Assembly: GCA_934754475.1 (NCBI GenBank)
Contig: CAKVHV010000001.1
Span: forward strand, 62,001-126,000
Length of the DNA: 64,000 nucleotides
Origin: an uncultured Clostridia bacterium
GTDB taxonomy: Bacteria; Bacillota; Clostridia; Christensenellales; UBA1242
Direction of reading: 5' to 3'
Shown here: piece by piece, positions 32,405 to 40,398 of the stretch
How positions within the stretch are numbered: the first letter of the stretch is position 1
How the letters are laid out: each line of letters starts with the position of its first letter
The notes under the pieces: generated by a model
Database searches by the model: none
Told to the model about the DNA's origin: nothing
What the model saw: the letters and a program-made list of their open reading frames with translations, nothing else
Made by a program: the position numbers and the translations under genes

Positions 32405-33085
32405 ATGAAGTTATTTTTTTTGCTTTTGCTTACATTGTGTCTATGTTCGGGATGTTCAAACAAATATGAAAGTTATTTGAAGAATAACACCGCTGAGATT
32501 AGAAATTATTTGTTTGTAGGAAATGATGATGACTTTGATGTTAGTTTCATTAGTGGCAAACGAGAAAAAAATTATATAGTCAATGGCTATGCAACCGAAC
32601 TTGTGGACTTTGGGGTTTTGACTTTTTTTCCAAAAAATGATTTGGACGTAGATTATACTATTGCGAACTATGTTTTGTTGGTTGGCACAAATAAATTTGA
32701 AGGCGTGCTTCAAAAAAATCCTTTTGATGGCTCTCTAGTTGCGGATATTAAAACAAACATAAGCCCAACTGCCAATGTGACTGCAAAAATTGAAATGGGA
32801 GAGTTTTCAAGAGAAATAAAATTAAATTGTGTTAATGCCGACTGGAAAATTCAAAGTGAAGATGTATATAGTATTTTATCCAAAAAATTCAAGTCTGAAA
32901 TAGACAAGTGTGTAGTTGGCAAATCTTTTGCTGGGGAAGTGTATATAAAGATTTTAAACGATGCTGATGAGAACGTTTCGGACTTCTATTGGTATGTTTG
33001 TATTCTTACTAGAACTGGTGGAAGACTAAGCCTTATTATCTCTCCAGACACAGGTGAAACACTCGCTATTAATAATCTGTTATAA
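32405..33085 (+). CDS. Hypothetical lipoprotein
   Basis: 226-residue predicted lipoprotein with no recognised domain. The signal peptide is hydrophobic and ends in the lipobox CSGC. The mature part is mixed beta with segments such as YIVNGYATELVDFG and SLIISPDTGETLAINNLL. ATG 32405 is preferred over 32384 because GGGTGGGGAGAT lies just before it and the signal peptide starts there. It appears monocistronic. Confidence 0.8.
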   Translation: MKLFFLLLLTLCLCSGCSNKYESYLKNNTAEIRNYLFVGNDDDFDVSFISGKREKNYIVNGYATELVDFGVLTFFPKNDLDVDYTIANYVLLVGTNKFEGVLQKNPFDGSLVADIKTNISPTANVTAKIEMGEFSREIKLNCVNADWKIQSEDVYSILSKKFKSEIDKCVVGKSFAGEVYIKILNDADENVSDFYWYVCILTRTGGRLSLIISPDTGETLAINNLL

Positions 33086-33261
33086 ACTTAAGTATTAAGC
33101 CAAAAATTATTAAATTGCATAATACTTTGCATAATACTTAAAATTAATCTTATAAAATTAAAAATTAGTAGTATTACAATTCAAGCAATAATTATTAAAT
33201 ATTCAAAAAATCTAATTAAAAAATAATTTAAAAAATTTTGAAATTTTTTTGAAAATGGGTA
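33086..33261. other. AT-rich gap with a tandem 12 bp repeat
   Basis: TTGCATAATACT occurs twice in tandem (33115-33138), and TAATACTT at its end pairs with AAGTATTA near 33090. No gene was seen in this gap. Confidence 0.5.
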
Positions 33262-33290
33262 TTGACTACTACTTTATATAATGCTATAAT
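33262..33290 (+). promoter_or_regulatory. Consensus sigma-A promoter of a small peptide gene
   Basis: TTGACT (33262-33267), 17 bp spacer, TATAAT (33285-33290). It gives a transcript of about 160 bases ending at the terminator at 33414. Confidence 0.78.
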
Positions 33291-33329
33291 ATACTTGTTC
33301 GAAATTTAACGATTGGGGGAAAAGATATT

Positions 33330-33392
33330 ATGGGATTTCTAATTGTAACAGGATTAGGTGTTATTATGGCATTCCTAATGTGCTTAAAGTAA
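33330..33392 (+). CDS. 20-residue hydrophobic membrane peptide
   Basis: Small open frame encoding MGFLIVTGLGVIMAFLMCLK. GGGGGA lies about nine bases before the ATG. The peptide is one transmembrane helix with a single terminal Lys. It has its own strong promoter 40 bases upstream and its own terminator 21 bases downstream, so it is a complete transcription unit with no other content. Free-standing peptides like this include type I toxins, sporulation peptides and small regulators of membrane proteins; which applies cannot be decided. No antisense RNA promoter was identified with confidence. Confidence 0.65.
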   Translation: MGFLIVTGLGVIMAFLMCLK

Positions 33393-33413
33393 AATAAATA
33401 TTAAGTTTAATTG

Positions 33414-33458
33414 TCAACAATCAAAGTAAAAAGACCTTTGTTTTGTTGATTTTTTTTT
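33414..33458 (+). terminator. Rho-independent terminator of the small peptide gene
   Basis: TCAACA (33414-33419) and CAAAG (33422-33426) pair with CTTTG (33436-33440) and TGTTGA (33444-33449), followed by nine T. Confidence 0.88.
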
Positions 33459-33642
33459 GTCTTTTTGTTATTATGTTAATTATAATAGTTTATTTATAGT
33501 AGCACTTGGAAATATAGGTTAAAAATTTTTGATTGCTTAAAAATGCTATTTTTCAAAAAAGAAGTGTACTAAACACGATTGCTTGAAAATTTTTACGATT
33601 AAATGTTTTAAGTTCTATTAATTGACATAAGTGGAGAAAAAT

Positions 33643-34443
33643 ATGAATGTAGATTACAAAAAAATAATACTTAAAACCGTTTTATGGACGTTAACATCAC
33701 TTATTGTAGTAAGTGCTATTTTTGTATGTATAATGATATTTGCTTTCCCAAAAAACATGGGGGATTTTGCATACTCATTAGGGCTTAATAATTTGGCTTC
33801 AAATATGTATCAAAAGACTTATGAAAAAGAAAAGAATATTTATTATTGCTACAAGTCGTTGAATATTGAAATAAAAAATGGCAATAACAAAAAAATTGTA
33901 ACTATTTATGAAAAATTTACAAACGATGATGATTACTCAAATTTTATGACAGAACTAAAAAAGCATAACGAACAAATCAAGTCGGGAATTTTGGAAAAAA
34001 GTACATTGCTTTCGGAAGAAAATTATTTGGTTAATAGTTATGTAAAAGCACTCATAAACCTTGGTGATGAACAAAAAGCATATAGTGTTGCTTTGGATAA
34101 ATTTAAAGATTACTCGGAATATACTTTTAAAAATCAAGGGGTTTATGCTTTGCAGTATTTTGCTAAATTGCAAGGTTTTGATAACTTTGATGTAATTCAA
34201 GCGGGTTTTGATGACACTCTTATAAATTCGATTAAGGATTATTTCCAAAAATCATTAGAAATTTTTGAAGAAAACAAGACATTATTGGAGAGTTTGGACA
34301 AGGCTTATCTTATTTCACTTGGAAATAGAATTATTGTAGTTGGTCAAAATATCAAAGAAATATGTAATGAAGACTTGGAATTAATCGAAAATATAAATCA
34401 AAAACTTGAAAGTGTTAATAATACAATTAAGGAGATATTATGA
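33643..34443 (+). CDS. Hypothetical single-pass membrane protein with a helical-repeat domain
   Basis: 266-residue protein. One transmembrane segment lies at about residues 14-37. The remainder looks all-helical, with the spacing of TPR-like repeats (LGLNNLASNMYQKTYEKE, YVKALINLGDEQKAYSVAL). Function not recognised. ATG 33643 with GTGGAGAAAA is preferred over GTG 33631, which overlaps that ribosome binding site. Its stop overlaps the hflX start by four bases, so the two are translated together. The gap upstream (33459-33642) contains AT-rich sequence with a duplicated GATTGCTT motif. Confidence 0.75.
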   Translation: MNVDYKKIILKTVLWTLTSLIVVSAIFVCIMIFAFPKNMGDFAYSLGLNNLASNMYQKTYEKEKNIYYCYKSLNIEIKNGNNKKIVTIYEKFTNDDDYSNFMTELKKHNEQIKSGILEKSTLLSEENYLVNSYVKALINLGDEQKAYSVALDKFKDYSEYTFKNQGVYALQYFAKLQGFDNFDVIQAGFDDTLINSIKDYFQKSLEIFEENKTLLESLDKAYLISLGNRIIVVGQNIKEICNEDLELIENINQKLESVNNTIKEIL

Positions 34444-36080
34444 AATTTCCAGATAAACTAAAAAAATCTCAAAAGGAAGTTCTTGAAAGTCTATTAGATG
34501 ATTCGTTTGACAAGTCATTGGTTATTGACGACCAAGTGTTAAAGACTATTTGCAAAGTTTCGGGGGATACGGGATACGAAGTATCGCTTGTAATAGATAG
34601 AAAAGGACATATTTTGGATGTTTCATGTGGAGACAAAACATCCGCTAGTCACGAAATTGAAGTTGGCGACGGGCTTGGATATTCGGGGCTTAGAGTTATT
34701 CATACTCATCCAAATGCAAAGTCAACACTAAGTCAAATGGATTTGAGTTTTTTGAAAAATAACAAACTTGACTTTATTATTGCTGTTAGTGTGGTTAACG
34801 GAGAACCATATGACGCTAGTATTGGCTATCTTAGGGGAGAGAATTTTGCATTGACTTCGTGTCATGATGCTAGATACATAAATAAATATGGGATACTCGA
34901 AAAAGTATCTGAGTACGAAAAAGAATTTGTTGAATATCAAAAAAGTTTGACTCAGGATTCTAGCCAAAGAGCAATTCTAGTCAAAGTATCTCTAAACTCC
35001 AAAGATAATATTGAAAGGGATTTGGACGAACTTGAAAGCCTTGGAAATACTGCCGGGATTGAAACTGTGGATAGGGTGTCACAATTTAGGCAAAAACCCG
35101 ATTCAACTTACTTTATTGGCAAAGGTAAAATAGACTTAATCAAGGAAATGATACAACTATATAGCGCTAATCTTGTTATTTTTGATAACGAACTTAGCGG
35201 AAGTAAAATTTCTAATATATCTAATGTACTTGGTGTAAAAGTCATAGATAGAAGTATGCTAATCTTAGATATTTTTGCAAGTCGTGCTAGAACAAACGAA
35301 GGAAAGTTGCAAGTTGAACTTGCTCAACTTAAGTATTCTCTTCCAAGGCTCGGCTCATATCTTGAAAGCAGTGGAAAGTTCGGTGGCGGAGTAGGAATGC
35401 GTGGACCGGGTGAGACTAAACTTGAACTCAATAGACGTGTTGTTGAACAGAATATTCAAAAGAAAACCGAAGAACTCAAAAAACTCAAAGCCATGCGTGC
35501 TTTGAATAGAAAAAATAGACTAAGTAATACAAAGCCTACAGTTTCAATCGTTGGGTACACAAATTCAGGCAAGAGCACACTATTAAATTTGCTTGCAAAA
35601 TCTGATGTGTATGTCAAAAATGAACTTTTTGCAACACTTGATACAACCACTCGAAATGTTTGGCTTCAAGACAAAAAAGAAATTCTCATGACTGATACGG
35701 TTGGATTTATAAACAATCTTCCACATGAATTTATCGAAGCATTTGCAAGCACTCTCGAAGAATGTGTATATTCAGATTTGATTTTGCATGTAGTGGATAT
35801 TAGTGACGAAGACTATCTTGACCACATTAGAGTTACAAACGAAGTTTTGAGCAAACTTGGTTGTACTAGTCCTGTTATTATGGTCTTTAACAAGTGCGAT
35901 AATTTGCCTGTAATAGATACTAGAAATCAACATATAGATAAGTCAATTAAATATAAGGATGACATCATAAAAGATGTTGCGTCAAACTACGATGACTCAC
36001 AAGTTGTGTTTATCTCTGCCAAATCAAATCAGGGTATAGACAAACTAAAAGAAACTCTTTTGAAAAATTTATTTAAATAA
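34440..36080 (+). CDS. hflX: GTPase HflX with an N-terminal JAMM-like domain
   Basis: 546-residue ribosome-associated GTPase. Residues about 1-165 carry an extra domain with the JAMM/MPN-type motif: His88, His90-Pro91, Ser98 and Asp101, with a candidate Glu47. The HflX subdomain follows (IGKGKIDLI, ELSGSKISNI, ASRARTNEGKLQVELAQL, RGPGETKLE). The G domain has G1 GYTNSGKSTL, G3 DTVGF and G4 NKCD. HflX splits or rescues stalled 70S ribosomes. The extension is known in clostridial HflX, but whether it is a working isopeptidase is unclear. Confidence 0.92.
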   Translation: MKFPDKLKKSQKEVLESLLDDSFDKSLVIDDQVLKTICKVSGDTGYEVSLVIDRKGHILDVSCGDKTSASHEIEVGDGLGYSGLRVIHTHPNAKSTLSQMDLSFLKNNKLDFIIAVSVVNGEPYDASIGYLRGENFALTSCHDARYINKYGILEKVSEYEKEFVEYQKSLTQDSSQRAILVKVSLNSKDNIERDLDELESLGNTAGIETVDRVSQFRQKPDSTYFIGKGKIDLIKEMIQLYSANLVIFDNELSGSKISNISNVLGVKVIDRSMLILDIFASRARTNEGKLQVELAQLKYSLPRLGSYLESSGKFGGGVGMRGPGETKLELNRRVVEQNIQKKTEELKKLKAMRALNRKNRLSNTKPTVSIVGYTNSGKSTLLNLLAKSDVYVKNELFATLDTTTRNVWLQDKKEILMTDTVGFINNLPHEFIEAFASTLEECVYSDLILHVVDISDEDYLDHIRVTNEVLSKLGCTSPVIMVFNKCDNLPVIDTRNQHIDKSIKYKDDIIKDVASNYDDSQVVFISAKSNQGIDKLKETLLKNLFK

Positions 36081-36177
36081 ATGTAACATTTTTTGAACTT
36101 TGTTAGTACTATGAAGTAGAAAGCAAAAAAACAAAATACATACATATAATTGCTTTCTAAATTAGGAGGAAAACATT

Positions 36178-36378
36178 ATGTTTGGAAATAATTGTGGATG
36201 CAATCGTGGAATGGGCAATGGTGCTATCGGCAAAGGCAACAACTGCTGTTGCTTACTACTTCTTTTGATGCTTTGCGGATGTAACGGCTTTGGTGGAGAT
36301 GACAACTGCTGTTGGAATATCATCTTATTGTTACTTATCCTTAACTGCTGTGGCTGTGGCACTGGTTTCGGTTGCTAA
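36178..36378 (+). CDS. 66-residue cysteine-rich hydrophobic protein
   Basis: Very small protein with 13 Cys in 66 residues. Two Gly/Asn/Cys-rich segments flank hydrophobic leucine runs: CCCLLLLLMLCGC and CCWNIILLLLILNCCGCG. AGGAGG before ATG 36178 is a strong ribosome binding site, and a 10 bp perfect hairpin terminator follows. Similar small Cys-rich proteins occur in spore formers, so a cross-linked coat or membrane role is possible, but no family was identified. CATATAAT at 36143-36150 upstream could be a -10 element. A 7 bp inverted repeat GAAAGCA/TGCTTTC (36119-36125 with 36151-36157) overlaps that promoter region. Confidence 0.75.
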   Translation: MFGNNCGCNRGMGNGAIGKGNNCCCLLLLLMLCGCNGFGGDDNCCWNIILLLLILNCCGCGTGFGC

Positions 36379-36416
36379 AAAATAAATTAAAAATCTACTT
36401 CTCTTATGTTTGAAAT

Positions 36417-36446
36417 AACTCTTGGGTTAATCCCAAGAGTTTTTTA
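36417..36446 (+). terminator. Rho-independent terminator
   Basis: AACTCTTGGG (36417-36426) pairs with CCCAAGAGTT (36432-36441) and is followed by T. The rest of the 36447-36656 gap shows no gene. Confidence 0.92.
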
Positions 36447-36656
36447 ATTAATTATTGTGTAAATTTGTATGAAAAAAATATTTGGAAAATTTTTCTAACT
36501 TTTTTACATAATTTGGAAAAACCTACTCATAATACAAGTAACGAATATGCCAGTCAAAAGAAATTTAAATATTTGTAATTAATAGTTGACAAAACTGCAA
36601 AAAAATAATAAACTAAATTCGTTATAATTAAGTTAATAGGGAGAATTTTTACAATT

Positions 36657-39600
36657 ATGAAAGACAAGAAGAAAATTATTGTACCTTTGTTACTTGCTGG
36701 TGTCACTGCCACAGGAGTTGTTGCAAACGTAGTTGATGTTAAACAACAACAAATTCAAGTTAAGGCTAGTGAAACTATTACAGATGTAAAAGGTGCTGAA
36801 ATAAAAGTTGGTGCTTTTAAAAAGTCTAGTTACAAAGTTAACGATGAAATTGAACTTCCAAATACTACAGTAACTGACGGACTTAAAACTGGCGAAAAAC
36901 TTGTATATACTGTTAAAAAAGACAAGAAAGAATATAACATTGAGAAAAATGCTGAAGACAAATATTTGTTTACACCTAAATATCAAGGTTATTATAACTT
37001 GACTATTGCGGTTGAAAATGAAAATGGTATTACAACAGCTATCAAGAATTTGTCATTCTTTGTTGAAAAGGAAGAAGCTACAATTACACTTCCTGTAAAT
37101 AGTGAATACGTAATTCCTGCTAAGATTCCTGCAAGTTTGGATGGTCTTAAGATTCCTGCTCCAACTGTAACATCTACAGACGAAAATGGTGAAGAAGTTG
37201 AAAAGAAAGCAAGCGAACTTGGAAATAAGTTTGTATGTTATCTAAGCACTCCAAGCGAAGATGTAATGTTGACATTGGATGCTGAAGGCAAATACTATTC
37301 TGTAGACAAAACAAAACTTTCGGAAACTGGAACTTATCAAATAGTTTATGAATATCGTAGTGTAAACGAAACTGATAATAGCAAATATTCAGTTATTTCA
37401 AGACTTGAATCAAACTTCCAAGTTGTTAAGGCTGACAGTTATGTTACATCAGACATCAAACTTAAGATGTCTTTGCAAAGCAGTATGCCAACTAGCGGAA
37501 ATGTGGGAACAGATATCACAATTCCTAAGGTTAAAGTTGTAGATAGCAATACTTCTTCGACTGATGCTATAAATGCTCACGTTGAAGTAATTATTAAGAA
37601 AAATGGTCAAAAAGTTAATTTGAATGTTGATTATGACAAATATACATTCAAACCTACCGAAATTGGAACATACTCTATAACTTATGTTGCAACTATTCCT
37701 GTATTTGGTGAAAATTGTAAATGCGAAGTTACACCTGCTGACACAATTGTTGTTAGTGACAAACAAGCACCACAAGTTATCCCAACATACAAGTACGATA
37801 TTGATAGCGAAGGTGAAATCACTAGAGTATATGATAGTGCCGAAGGTACAGCAGTAACTGATAGAGAATCTGCTGAAAAATTGCTTGTTAATAGACGTGT
37901 AGATATTCCATCTGTTGCAAAACTAGAAAAAGTTGGAGAAACAAAATCTGTTAAGATTACAATTCCTGCAGCATATGCAACTGACAACTTCTATACATTC
38001 AAAGGCAAAGATAACGATGAGATTAAGATTGTAAGAAGTTATCGTAGTTCTACTGGTGCTGTTACAACAGTTGAAACAGAACCAAATAAACCTGCTGAAA
38101 TTGAATTTAAGACAAAAGGTAACGCTGAAATAAGATATCAAGCAACCGACAAAGCGGGTAATACACTTGGTGAAATCGTTTATGATATCGTTATCTACGA
38201 TACTGACGAAGATTTGACAAAAGGCACAACAAAAGTTAACTTGAACATTGGTACTAGCCAAGTTAGTGACCAAGAAAAAGTTTTGACTTTTGCAAAACCA
38301 ACCGCTACTGACACATATGACAAAAACATCGAAGTTAAGACATTCTATCAAATAGGCGAAAACACTCCAGTTGAACTTACTGAAACAAACGACGATGGAA
38401 AATACGAAATTAAGATTGCAGACATCACTAGTGCTGACGAATTTAAGATTTATGCCGAAGCATATTTGGACGAAATCAAAGGTGTTAGAGAAGCATCTAG
38501 TGGTACAAACGTTGTTAAGTCGACTGTTCATACAATCAAAATCTTGAGAGCGGGGAGTGATAACGAAAACCCTGAATTTGAATCATTTGATTTCAACACA
38601 GCATTGTACGAAGCAAACAAGTCTGCTGTTAATGCAGTTGCGGGGATTGCCGAAGGTGCAATAACATCAATTGATGCACAGGGATATATTACAAAAGGTG
38701 GCAATAAGATTGCACCATTTGACCAAGGTTCAACAATCCTAACATTGCCAACTATGACTGTTTCGGATGACCAAGATACAAATCTTTCGATATCCATTAA
38801 GATTACTGACAGAAAGGGTAACGAAGTATCCAAAGTTAATCAAGAAAAGGTTTCATTTAATTCTACTACAAAAACATATACAATTTCTGATGCATCATTC
38901 AAACTTAGTGGATATGGTGTATACACAGTAACTTATACAGCCAAAGATTTTTCAGGAAAAACAACTGCAAGGTCTTATGGAATTAGAGTTAATGACAAAA
39001 CTGCTCCAACTATTACATTGCTTGACGAAGACAAATTCGGAAAGACTATTGAAGTAGGTGAATATTTTGAAGTTCCAACCGCTCAACTTATCAAAGATGG
39101 CGAAACATTTAATGGAACAATCAATTGGGAAATTTACAACAAGAGTAATGGCGCAGAATGTACTCTATATAGCAACGGATTTATTCCAACAAGTGAAGGA
39201 ACATTCTTTATTAGATACACAGGTGTTGACGAATATGGCAACGTGGCTAGTTTGGAAGATAGTTTATTTACAGTTACAGCCAAAGATACAATTGCTCCAA
39301 CAATTGATTTAGATTTGACTTACAGATTCCCAGCTTCAACCAAGTTTACAAAAGAAACTGGTGAAGATTATATGATAATCAAAATCCCAGTAGCATTTGC
39401 AACTGACAAGAATCGTGGACAAGTTGATGTAACATACACAGTAACTGGACCAAACGGAACAAAACCTACTGTTATGGATTATGAAGAAGAAGAGAATTCT
39501 CATGTTAAATACTTCAAGGCTACATCTGAAGGCACATATACTATTAAATATAGTGCAGTTGACGAAGCCGGCAACGAATCAACAAAAACTCTAACAATTG

Positions 39601-40073
39601 CTGTTGGTGACTGCGAAAAACCTACACTTGCTTGGGTGAACAAAGACAAAGACCTTCCAACAGAAGTTAAGTTGAATGAGACTTATGTCCTTAATCTAAA
39701 TAATATGCTTACTCTTAGCGATAATGAATCTGACCAGACATACTTGCGTGAAAAAATTTCTATTTCTGTAACTGCTCCAGACGGAACAACTGTTACTAAC
39801 CAAGTTTCTAATAACGAAGGTTACGAATGGAAATTTACACAAACTGGTAATCATACACTTAAGATTGTTGTAAAAGATAAAGTTGGAAACACAAGCACTT
39901 ATTCTTATACAATCAATGTACCAAGTGAAGAAGCTGAAACAAAGAAAGTTAGCCCAGTTCTTGGAACTGTCCTAGTAGTACTTTCGGTTGTAGTACTTGG
40001 TGGTGTAATTGTTTACTTTGTTGCTTCTAGTAAGAAAAAATCTAGTAAGAAATCTCCAAAAAAATCTAAATAA
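36657..40073 (+). CDS. Large Ig-like surface protein with C-terminal membrane anchor
   Basis: 1138-residue secreted protein. A Lys-rich N-terminus and hydrophobic segment (IIVPLLLAGVTATGVVANVV) form a signal peptide. The body is a string of bacterial Ig-like/cadherin-like beta modules; recurring phrases are YSITYVA, YTVTYTAKD, FFIRYTGVDEYGN, YTIKYSAVDEAGN and DKTAPTITL or DTIAPTIDL. The C-terminus has one transmembrane helix (VLGTVLVVLSVVVLGGVIVYF) and a Ser/Lys-rich cytosolic tail. There is no LPXTG motif. Adhesion or wall-spanning is inferred. ATG 36657 follows GGGAG with a long 13-base spacing. Confidence 0.88.
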   Translation: MKDKKKIIVPLLLAGVTATGVVANVVDVKQQQIQVKASETITDVKGAEIKVGAFKKSSYKVNDEIELPNTTVTDGLKTGEKLVYTVKKDKKEYNIEKNAEDKYLFTPKYQGYYNLTIAVENENGITTAIKNLSFFVEKEEATITLPVNSEYVIPAKIPASLDGLKIPAPTVTSTDENGEEVEKKASELGNKFVCYLSTPSEDVMLTLDAEGKYYSVDKTKLSETGTYQIVYEYRSVNETDNSKYSVISRLESNFQVVKADSYVTSDIKLKMSLQSSMPTSGNVGTDITIPKVKVVDSNTSSTDAINAHVEVIIKKNGQKVNLNVDYDKYTFKPTEIGTYSITYVATIPVFGENCKCEVTPADTIVVSDKQAPQVIPTYKYDIDSEGEITRVYDSAEGTAVTDRESAEKLLVNRRVDIPSVAKLEKVGETKSVKITIPAAYATDNFYTFKGKDNDEIKIVRSYRSSTGAVTTVETEPNKPAEIEFKTKGNAEIRYQATDKAGNTLGEIVYDIVIYDTDEDLTKGTTKVNLNIGTSQVSDQEKVLTFAKPTATDTYDKNIEVKTFYQIGENTPVELTETNDDGKYEIKIADITSADEFKIYAEAYLDEIKGVREASSGTNVVKSTVHTIKILRAGSDNENPEFESFDFNTALYEANKSAVNAVAGIAEGAITSIDAQGYITKGGNKIAPFDQGSTILTLPTMTVSDDQDTNLSISIKITDRKGNEVSKVNQEKVSFNSTTKTYTISDASFKLSGYGVYTVTYTAKDFSGKTTARSYGIRVNDKTAPTITLLDEDKFGKTIEVGEYFEVPTAQLIKDGETFNGTINWEIYNKSNGAECTLYSNGFIPTSEGTFFIRYTGVDEYGNVASLEDSLFTVTAKDTIAPTIDLDLTYRFPASTKFTKETGEDYMIIKIPVAFATDKNRGQVDVTYTVTGPNGTKPTVMDYEEEENSHVKYFKATSEGTYTIKYSAVDEAGNESTKTLTIAVGDCEKPTLAWVNKDKDLPTEVKLNETYVLNLNNMLTLSDNESDQTYLREKISISVTAPDGTTVTNQVSNNEGYEWKFTQTGNHTLKIVVKDKVGNTSTYSYTINVPSEEAETKKVSPVLGTVLVVLSVVVLGGVIVYFVASSKKKSSKKSPKKSK

Positions 40074-40084
40074 TTGATTTAAAA

Positions 40085-40118
40085 ATAGACATCATTAGTT
40101 TTTGATGTCTATTCTTTT
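40085..40118 (+). terminator. Rho-independent terminator
   Basis: ATAGACATCA (40085-40094) pairs perfectly with TGATGTCTAT (40103-40112), followed by TCTTTT. Confidence 0.85.
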
Positions 40119-40398
40119 GTCAGATAAACCGAAAACCAAACTAGCAAATATTTTCAAAAAAATTATATCTTTAAAGTATTATTAAACTAATTTTATTAGT
40201 AAAAATTCTACAAAAAACAAATAAATGTAGCAATTTAATATAAATATTAAGCAAACTATGCTATACTCAAAATATAAGTTAAAAGTTTTACAAAATTATT
40301 GGTTTTGAAAGTTTGCTATTAAATATCATATTGTTTCATTATCAATTTAAAATGTTTACAAACTAATATTAATTTGCCAAAACTCACGGGAGAAAATA
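40119..40398. other. AT-rich gap with a long-range inverted repeat
   Basis: AGCAAACT (40250-40257) and AGTTTGCT (40310-40317) can pair over a 52-base loop. TATACT at 40262-40267 could be a -10 element. No gene was seen here. Confidence 0.4.

Noticed and set aside
36547..36582. Eleven-codon frame MPVKRNLNICN
   Set aside because: No ribosome binding site and no promoter or terminator of its own.
36586..36628. TTGACA and TATAAT upstream of the Ig-like surface protein as a promoter pair
   Set aside because: They are 31 bp apart, far from a workable spacer.
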